Below, one piece after another: positions 58,411 through 64,000 of a DNA stretch of 64,000 bases; positions within the stretch are counted from its first letter, which is position 1; each line of letters opens with the position of its first letter. The DNA lies in contig NZ_JAHVHV010000002.1 in the NCBI RefSeq assembly GCF_019802085.1, positions 248,001 through 312,000 on the forward strand, in the 5' to 3' direction. A program made the position numbers and the translations under genes. Source of the stretch: Ferrimonas balearica (GTDB lineage Bacteria > Pseudomonadota > Gammaproteobacteria > Enterobacterales > Shewanellaceae). The notes under the pieces are model-generated. The model ran no database searches and was not told where the DNA came from. It saw nothing but the letters and a program-made list of their open reading frames with translations.

Positions 58411-60642
58411 ATGACGAGAAGATGGCGCTGGGCGCTGACCCCCCTGTTGATGGTGGCCCTGTCCACCGTGGCGGCGGAGCGCCCCAAAGTGGGGGTGGCC
58501 CTGTCCGGGGGCGGTGCCAAGGGGGCGGCCCACGTGGGGGTGCTGCGGATCCTGGAGCAGCACAACATCCCGGTGGATTACATCGCCGGGACGTCCATGG
58601 GCGCCTACGTGGCGGCCCTCTATTCCCTGGGGTACACCGCCGATGAAATTGAAACCACCATGCTGTCGATGGATTTCAATACCGGATTCTCTGACGACAT
58701 CCCCCGGGAGGCGCTGAGCTACCGCGACAAGCAGTTCCGCGATGCCTACCCGGTGGAGCTCAAGATGGGCTACCGCGAGGGGGAGATGCGCTTCGCCAAG
58801 GGGGCCCTGCAGGGCCAGACCATGTCCTCCCTTATCCGCCGCTCCATCGGCACCGTTCCCGAGGTGCCCCACTTCGACCAACTCCCCATCCCCCTGCGCA
58901 CCGTGGCTACGGATCTGACCGACCGCAGCGAAGTGGTGATCGACCGGGGCAACCTGCTCGAAGCGATGCAGGCCAGCATGACGGTCCCCGGCGCCCTGGC
59001 GCCCATCGAAAAGGACGGCCGCCTGCTGGTGGACGGCGGCATGGTCAACAACATGCCGGTTTCCGTGGTCAAGGCGATGGGCGCCGACGTGGTGATCGCC
59101 GTGGACATCGGCGCGCCGCTCAAGGGCAAGGAGGATCTCAACTCCGTGTTCGACGTGCTGGATCAGCTCAGCGGCTACCTCACCAACCTCTCCCGGGACC
59201 AGCAGGTGGCGCTGATGGAAGAGGGGGACATCCTTATCACCCCGGACATCCAGGGGGTGGGCACCTCGGACTTCGACCAGATGGCGAAACTGGTGCCCCA
59301 GGGGGAGCTGGCGGCCCTGGCGCACATCGATGCGCTGCAGGCCCTGTCCACCTCGGCGGTGGACTACCAGCGTTACCACCTGGCCAAGCAGCTTAACCGC
59401 GCCACCTGGCTGGGCGAGCAGCCGCCGGTGGTGGCGGTGCGCCTGGAGAACCAGAGCTGGGTGAAGGACGACGTGATTCGCGATGTGCTCCATGTGGAGG
59501 CGGGGGACGTCCTCGGCGAGCGAGAGATTGAAGCGGCCATCGCCCGGATCTACTCCCTGGACCAGTTTGAGCGGGTGGACGCCTACCTCAAAGAGACCCC
59601 CGAGGGGCCGGAGCTGGTGGTGGCCACCCGGGGCAAAAACTGGGGTCCCAACGTGTTTGACCTGGGGCTGCGCCTGGAGGACAACCTCGATAACGAGCTC
59701 GACATCTCCCTGGACGCCGCCTACACCGCCAACAACCTGTTCAACTCCGGCGGCCAGTGGCGCACCGAGCTGAACATCGGCACCGTGGGGCGCATCGCCA
59801 CCGAGTGGTACCAGCCTATCGATGATCTGCAGCGCTACTACGTCATCGCCATGGCGGACGCCGAACAGAAGGAGTGGAACGCCTTCGAACTGGTCCAGGA
59901 GTTTCCATTTATCCGCATCGAGCAGATCCGTCACAGCATCGCCACCGGGGGCGGGGTCAACCTGGGGCGCAACGCCCAGCTGCAGCTCATCTACCGCTAC
60001 GAGGACGGCAAGTACCACAGCGTCGGCAGCAACGAGATCGGTCGCTTGGGGGATTACTGGTTCCATGGCCCGGAGCTGAGCCTGGGCTACGACGATCAGG
60101 ACCAGCCGATGTTCCCCTCCGAAGGCCAGCGCTGGTTGGCCCAGGTGGCCTATCAGACCAGCGGCAGCCGCGTCACCTTCGACGACACCGGCTGGGAGCG
60201 GGACCACTTCTGGGTCTACCAGCTGGAGTGGAGCGGCGCCACCAGCTGGGGCGCCCACAACGTCATCGGTAAGGCCAGCTTCGAGTCCATCAGTGAAGAT
60301 GAGCTGACCCTGGCCCACTTCACCGCCATCGGTGGCTTCTTGAACCTCTCCGGCTTCAGCAAGGACAGCCTGTTCGGCAGCCACAAGGTGCTGCTGGGGG
60401 GGATCTACACCTACGATCTCAGCCGTGAGCTGCTGGGGATCACCTGGCCGATGTTCCTCGGCGCCTCCTTCGAGGCGGGCAACGTCTGGCTGCTCAGGGA
60501 TGACATCAAACTGGACGATCTCATCTACGCCGGCAGCGTCTTTATCAGCATGGAAACCGGCATCGGCCCGGCGGCCCTGGCCTTTGGCCACGCCGACACC
60601 GGCGACAGCAGCTTCTACCTGTTCTGGGGCAAGCAGTTCTGA
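58411..60642 (+). CDS. Patatin-like phospholipase with outer-membrane barrel (PlpD-like)
   Basis: 743 aa. Signal peptide (about 1-22), then a patatin domain with oxyanion GGGAKGA, nucleophile GTSMG and DGG (about 27-310), one POTRA-like segment (about 340-415; GDVLGEREIEAAIARIYSLDQFERVD cut) and a C-terminal barrel ending in Phe (FWGKQF). This is the layout of P. aeruginosa PlpD, a type Vd secretion protein that carries its own lipase across the outer membrane. AGGGG lies six bases before the ATG at 58411; 58405 is an alternative. Confidence 0.88.
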   Translation: MTRRWRWALTPLLMVALSTVAAERPKVGVALSGGGAKGAAHVGVLRILEQHNIPVDYIAGTSMGAYVAALYSLGYTADEIETTMLSMDFNTGFSDDIPREALSYRDKQFRDAYPVELKMGYREGEMRFAKGALQGQTMSSLIRRSIGTVPEVPHFDQLPIPLRTVATDLTDRSEVVIDRGNLLEAMQASMTVPGALAPIEKDGRLLVDGGMVNNMPVSVVKAMGADVVIAVDIGAPLKGKEDLNSVFDVLDQLSGYLTNLSRDQQVALMEEGDILITPDIQGVGTSDFDQMAKLVPQGELAALAHIDALQALSTSAVDYQRYHLAKQLNRATWLGEQPPVVAVRLENQSWVKDDVIRDVLHVEAGDVLGEREIEAAIARIYSLDQFERVDAYLKETPEGPELVVATRGKNWGPNVFDLGLRLEDNLDNELDISLDAAYTANNLFNSGGQWRTELNIGTVGRIATEWYQPIDDLQRYYVIAMADAEQKEWNAFELVQEFPFIRIEQIRHSIATGGGVNLGRNAQLQLIYRYEDGKYHSVGSNEIGRLGDYWFHGPELSLGYDDQDQPMFPSEGQRWLAQVAYQTSGSRVTFDDTGWERDHFWVYQLEWSGATSWGAHNVIGKASFESISEDELTLAHFTAIGGFLNLSGFSKDSLFGSHKVLLGGIYTYDLSRELLGITWPMFLGASFEAGNVWLLRDDIKLDDLIYAGSVFISMETGIGPAALAFGHADTGDSSFYLFWGKQF

Positions 60643-60659
60643 ACCACAGTGAAACCCAC

Positions 60660-61505
60660 ATGACCATCACCGACCTGATTATTTACCCCGTTAAGGGGCT
60701 GGGGGGGATCCCCCTGGCCCACTCCACCCTGGGCGTCACCGGACTGCCCTGGGACCGCCACTGGATGCTGGTGGACGGCGCCGGGCGCTTCGTCACCCAG
60801 CGTCAATTACCCGCCCTGGCCACCATCGCCACCGCCCTGAGCGACCACAGTCTGACCCTGAGCCGGGCCGATGCCCCGCCGCTGGTGTTGCCCCTGGTGC
60901 GTGACCTTACCGAGCTGACCCCGGTCACCGTCTGGAACAGTCAATTGGCGGCCTACGACGAGGGGGCCGAGGCCAGTCTCTGGCTGACCGAACGACTGGG
61001 GGCCTTTCGCGGTGCCCCCCTGCGCCTGGTGCGCTTCAACCGGGCCCAGTCCCGCCCCATCAAGGCCAAGTACCTGGAGTCCGGGGAGCAGGCCCACACC
61101 GAGTTTGCCGACGGCTTTCCCTACCTGGTGGCCAGCCGGGAATCCCTGGCGGAGCTGAACCGAGCGCTGGCCGCCAAGGGTTCGACGCCGGTAGGGATGG
61201 AGCGGTTTCGCGCCAACATCGTGGTGGACCGCCTGGACGGCCCCTTCAGCGAGCTTCAGGATCACCGCCTCAGCGGTTCCGGGTTTGAACTGGGGATCCG
61301 CAAGCCCTGCGAACGTTGCCCGGTGACCACGGTGGATCAAACCACCGGGCAGCGGCCCGATCCCAAGGAGCCCCTGGCCACCCTGATGACCCTGAACCCC
61401 CTGGCGAAAAAGGGCGCCTTTTTCGGCGGCAATGCGGTGCTGCTGGCGGGGGAGGGGAGTGCCATTGCCGTGGGGGATACGCTCGACTGGCGGGCAGGGC
61501 GCTGA
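60660..61505 (+). CDS. MOSC-domain protein (YcbX/mARC-like)
   Basis: 281 aa. MOSC_N (ITDLIIYPVKGLGGIPLAHS) and MOSC domains are complete, with the full KPCERC motif and TTVDQTTG following. It is expected to bind molybdenum cofactor and act as an N-oxide or N-hydroxyl reductase. No ferredoxin domain is fused. A paralogue with a degenerate motif is at 55083. Confidence 0.87.
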   Translation: MTITDLIIYPVKGLGGIPLAHSTLGVTGLPWDRHWMLVDGAGRFVTQRQLPALATIATALSDHSLTLSRADAPPLVLPLVRDLTELTPVTVWNSQLAAYDEGAEASLWLTERLGAFRGAPLRLVRFNRAQSRPIKAKYLESGEQAHTEFADGFPYLVASRESLAELNRALAAKGSTPVGMERFRANIVVDRLDGPFSELQDHRLSGSGFELGIRKPCERCPVTTVDQTTGQRPDPKEPLATLMTLNPLAKKGAFFGGNAVLLAGEGSAIAVGDTLDWRAGR

Positions 61506-61588
61506 GTGTCCGATGACACCAACGTCCTTGGCTTGAAAGTAAAAATCGGTTAACAATCAAGGCTCAACACAGTGGATAAGGATTTCCC

Positions 61589-61996
61589 ATGCTTGAGTTT
61601 ATCGTGATTTGCACCGCGTTCTTTGCGGGCTACTTCCTCGCCTGTAACCGGCTGGATCGCCAGGAGGCGGAGGACGGCGATCAGCGTCGCTCCTTCTTGT
61701 GGCATGCCTGGTTTGGCTACAACCTGCTGGTGCAAGGGGGGCTGTTCGCCTTGGCCGCCCTGGTCCAGTTTGGTCTCGACGGTTACTCCATCGAAGTGGC
61801 CGCCACCTTGGTGGTGGGCATCATCAGTGTGCCCCTGGCCCTTTGGGTGCTCAAACGCGGCACCGCGGCCTGGTTTATCGCCACGGTTTTGAGTTTCAAC
61901 CCCCTCTACTGGGTGGTTAACACCCTTTACTTCCTGCGGGTACGGGCCTGCTTTGGCGCTGAAACGGAACAGAGTGCGACCCCGGAAGCGGCCTGA
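61589..61996 (+). CDS. Small polytopic membrane protein
   Basis: 135 aa with about four membrane helices (about 1-18, 39-60, 65-87, 95-116). I do not recognise the family. AAGGA lies before the ATG and a good terminator follows, so it is a single-gene unit. Confidence 0.6.
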   Translation: MLEFIVICTAFFAGYFLACNRLDRQEAEDGDQRRSFLWHAWFGYNLLVQGGLFALAALVQFGLDGYSIEVAATLVVGIISVPLALWVLKRGTAAWFIATVLSFNPLYWVVNTLYFLRVRACFGAETEQSATPEAA

Positions 61997-62007
61997 CGGG
62001 CAAATTG

Positions 62008-62036
62008 AGGCCTCGCCATCGAGCGGGGCCTTTTTT
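62008..62036 (+). terminator. Terminator after small membrane protein gene
   Basis: AGGCCTCG and CGGGGCCT pair with one wobble and an eight-base loop, followed by a run of six T residues. Confidence 0.85.
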
Positions 62037-62124
62037 CGCCCATCGTGCTGGGCTTTAGCCACTGTCGCTTGGATCAATCCTTGCTTGGCTACACTGACCC
62101 CAAGGACTGACACTCGGAGCCCGG

Positions 62125-62967
62125 ATGGCCAATGCCCCCAAGCTGCTGGTGGTGACCGATCTCGATGGCACCCTGCTGGACCACCACACCTACGCCTTTG
62201 ATGCCGCCCGGCCCGCACTGGCGCGGCTGCAGCGCCACGGGATCCCCGTGGTGCTCAACACCTCCAAGACCGCTGCGGAGCTGGCGCCCCTGCGCGCCGA
62301 GCTGGAGAACCCCCACCCCTTCGTGGTGGAGAACGGCGCCGCCGTGCTCTGGCCCGAGGGGCACTTTCCCTTGCACCAATCTGGCCCGGTGGGCGCCATG
62401 ATGGGGCATCGGATGCAGCCTTTTGGGGCAACCCGGCAGGAGATCCTCGAGGTGCTGGCCCAGGTGCGCACCGAGACCGGTCTGGCCCTGCAGGGCTTCG
62501 CCGACTGGGACGTGGCCACCCTGGTGGCCCACACCGGTTTGGATAAGACCAGCGCGGCTCAGGCGCTGGCCCGATGCTTCTCCGAGCCCCTGTTGTGGCG
62601 GGGCAGTGACACGGAGCTGGCGCTGCTGGAGCGGGCGGTGCGCCGCCATGGCCTTCGGCTGCTCAAGGGGGGGCGCTTTGTCCACGTGATTGGCCAGAGC
62701 GACAAGGGGCAGGCCCTGGACTGGTTGCGCCAGGCCTACGCCAGCTTGTGGGGGGAGAACCCGACGGTGATCGCCCTGGGCGACGGTGACAACGACGTGG
62801 CCATGCTGGAGCGGGCCGACCACCCGGTGGTGGTGCGCTCGCCGGTCAATCCCCCGCCGCCGCTCAGTGCCGCCAGCCGCCCCCGGGCCACCCTGACCGA
62901 GGCCTGTGGCCCCGAGGGCTGGAACCAGGCCGTGCATCGGTTGCTGGATCACTACCAATTGGCCTGA
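62125..62967 (+). CDS. Glycosyl-3-phosphoglycerate phosphatase (MPGP-like HAD)
   Basis: 280 aa of the HAD-IIB group. TDLDGTLLD carries the nucleophile Asp12, NTSKTAAEL is motif II, and ALGDGDNDVAML is motif IV. It resembles mannosyl-3-phosphoglycerate phosphatases and E. coli YedP. The following gene encodes a matching transferase, so it probably dephosphorylates glucosyl- or mannosyl-3-phosphoglycerate to a compatible solute. Confidence 0.85.
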   Translation: MANAPKLLVVTDLDGTLLDHHTYAFDAARPALARLQRHGIPVVLNTSKTAAELAPLRAELENPHPFVVENGAAVLWPEGHFPLHQSGPVGAMMGHRMQPFGATRQEILEVLAQVRTETGLALQGFADWDVATLVAHTGLDKTSAAQALARCFSEPLLWRGSDTELALLERAVRRHGLRLLKGGRFVHVIGQSDKGQALDWLRQAYASLWGENPTVIALGDGDNDVAMLERADHPVVVRSPVNPPPPLSAASRPRATLTEACGPEGWNQAVHRLLDHYQLA

Positions 62968-63039
62968 CCGGCACACTGGCACCCCCCTTGCTAACCTTGT
63001 TGTAGGGAAACCACTTTCTTTCGCGGCAGGGAGCACCAC

Positions 63040-64000
63040 ATGGGCGATTTCTACCAGAACGGCATCATTACCACTCTCCACAACCTGACGGACCGCTCCA
63101 TCGAAGACCTGGAGGCGGAGCTGACCCAGCACGCCAAGGTTCGGCCCATGAGCCTGGTGTTGCCCTCGCTCTACAGCGAGCTGGAGGGGCCGGCGCTGGA
63201 CAACATCGTCAATGAGCTGGCCCAGGTGCCCTACCTCTCCGAGGTGGTGATCGGCCTGGACCGGGCCGACCGGACGCAGTACCAGCACGCCCTGGAGTTT
63301 TTCAACCGCCTGCCCCAGAGCCACCGGGTGCTTTGGAACGACGGCCCCCGACTGCAGGCCATCGACGCTAAGCTGCGGGCCCAGGGGCTGGCGCCGACTG
63401 AGCTGGGGAAAGGGCGCAACGTCTGGTACTGCCTGGGGTACGTGCTGGCCCGGGGGCAAACCGAATCGGTGGCGCTGCACGACTGCGACATCGTCACCTA
63501 CGACCGCAGCATGCTGGCCCGGCTCATCTACCCGGTGGCCAATCCCACCTTCAACTACGAGTTCTGCAAGGGCTTCTACGCCCGGGTGGCGGACGGTAAG
63601 CTCAACGGCCGGGTGACCCGGCTGCTGGTGACCCCGCTGCTGCGTTCGCTGAAGAAGATCTTCGGCCACCTGGATTACCTGGAGTTTCTCGACTCCTTCC
63701 GTTACCCCCTGGCCGGCGAGTTCTCCTTCCGTATCGACGTGATCAACGACATCCGCATCCCCAGCGACTGGGGGCTGGAGATCGGCGTGCTGTCGGAGAT
63801 GAAACGCAACTACGCCACCAACCGCCTGTGCCAGGTGGACATCGCCGATTGCTACGACCACAAGCACCAGGACCTGTCCAAGGACGACGACAACGGCGGC
63901 CTGTCCAAGATGTCCATCGACATCAGCAAGGCGATCTTCCGCAAGCTGGCCACCAACGGGGTGGTGTTCTCCTCCGAGACCTTCCGCTCCATCAAGGCCA
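63040..64000 (+). CDS. GT81-like glycosyl-3-phosphoglycerate synthase, 5' part
   Basis: The first 320 codons are present; the gene runs off the right edge. VLPSLYSELEGPALDNIV and LHDCDIVTYD, with a DxD-type metal motif at residues 148-150, fit GT-A transferases of the glucosyl-3-phosphoglycerate synthase group. AGGGAG lies before the ATG. With the phosphatase 72 bases upstream it should make glucosylglycerate or mannosylglycerate, solutes accumulated in salt or nitrogen stress. Confidence 0.78.
   Translation, partial: MGDFYQNGIITTLHNLTDRSIEDLEAELTQHAKVRPMSLVLPSLYSELEGPALDNIVNELAQVPYLSEVVIGLDRADRTQYQHALEFFNRLPQSHRVLWNDGPRLQAIDAKLRAQGLAPTELGKGRNVWYCLGYVLARGQTESVALHDCDIVTYDRSMLARLIYPVANPTFNYEFCKGFYARVADGKLNGRVTRLLVTPLLRSLKKIFGHLDYLEFLDSFRYPLAGEFSFRIDVINDIRIPSDWGLEIGVLSEMKRNYATNRLCQVDIADCYDHKHQDLSKDDDNGGLSKMSIDISKAIFRKLATNGVVFSSETFRSIKA

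Overview
The window is a dense, high-GC stretch of chromosome (roughly 65% GC by eye) from a gammaproteobacterium. Gene content such as glnE next to a ygiF-like CYTH gene and a DUF47/pit pair, cysJIH, a DUF3622 gene, a DUF2937 gene and a PutA without its DNA-binding domain resembles Shewanella and, given the GC, Ferrimonas-like Alteromonadales. This placement is inferred from protein resemblance only. Because of the high GC, long open frames occur opposite almost every gene; these were treated as shadows. No rRNA, tRNA, CRISPR array, complete insertion sequence or prophage was seen.

Layout. 1-9.7 kb: 5' part of putA, ygiM-like SH3 gene, a phosphate uptake pair (DUF47 accessory protein plus PiT transporter) behind a three-repeat Pho box, a short CYTH triphosphatase, a voltage-gated-type potassium channel with a DUF350 protein, and glnE. 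9.7-13.5 kb: an LpxL-type acyltransferase, an unassigned exported HEIGH metalloprotease, three tandem PspB-like small membrane proteins, and a LysE exporter. 13.6-16.1 kb: a membrane protein, a vitamin-K-dependent-carboxylase-like HTTM protein and a DCC thiol oxidoreductase, the last two overlapping. 16.3-22.6 kb: a YgeA-type racemase, several small exported proteins, a cupin, a HTH protein, and an envelope cluster made of a glycine-zipper protein, an outer-membrane barrel and four tiny genes linked by 4-base stop/start overlaps.

22.8-25.8 kb: a redox-defence locus (peroxiredoxin-like, MdaB-like quinone reductase, divergent HxlR regulator) and a divergent GH18-like protein. 25.8-33.4 kb: split transhydrogenase pntA1-pntA2-pntB, divergent from cysJIH across an AT-rich control region; together they manage NADPH supply and its use in sulfite reduction. 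33.4-43.2 kb: two chemoreceptors, TerC and RimJ-like genes, DUF2937, a rhodanese, and a large HD-GYP protein with two kinds of sensor domain. 43.2-44.2 kb: a non-coding array of perfect hairpins followed by a base-compositionally atypical orphan gene.

44.3-49.4 kb: DUF2797, YaiI and a zinc-ribbon gene in one overlapping operon, a Tat-exported DJ-1/PfpI protein, and a lipoprotein M3 peptidase. 49.5-55.0 kb: a LysR regulator divergent from an acyl-CoA dehydrogenase, SDR, APH-type kinase, histidine phosphatase and SDR cluster, which looks like a catabolic pathway using phosphorylated hydroxyacyl-CoA intermediates. 55.1-61.5 kb: two MOSC proteins, a PACE efflux protein with a LysR regulator, an exported HAD phosphatase and a patatin/outer-membrane-barrel protein. 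61.6-64.0 kb: a small membrane protein, then a HAD phosphatase and a GT81-like transferase that probably make a glycosylglycerate compatible solute; the last gene runs off the end.
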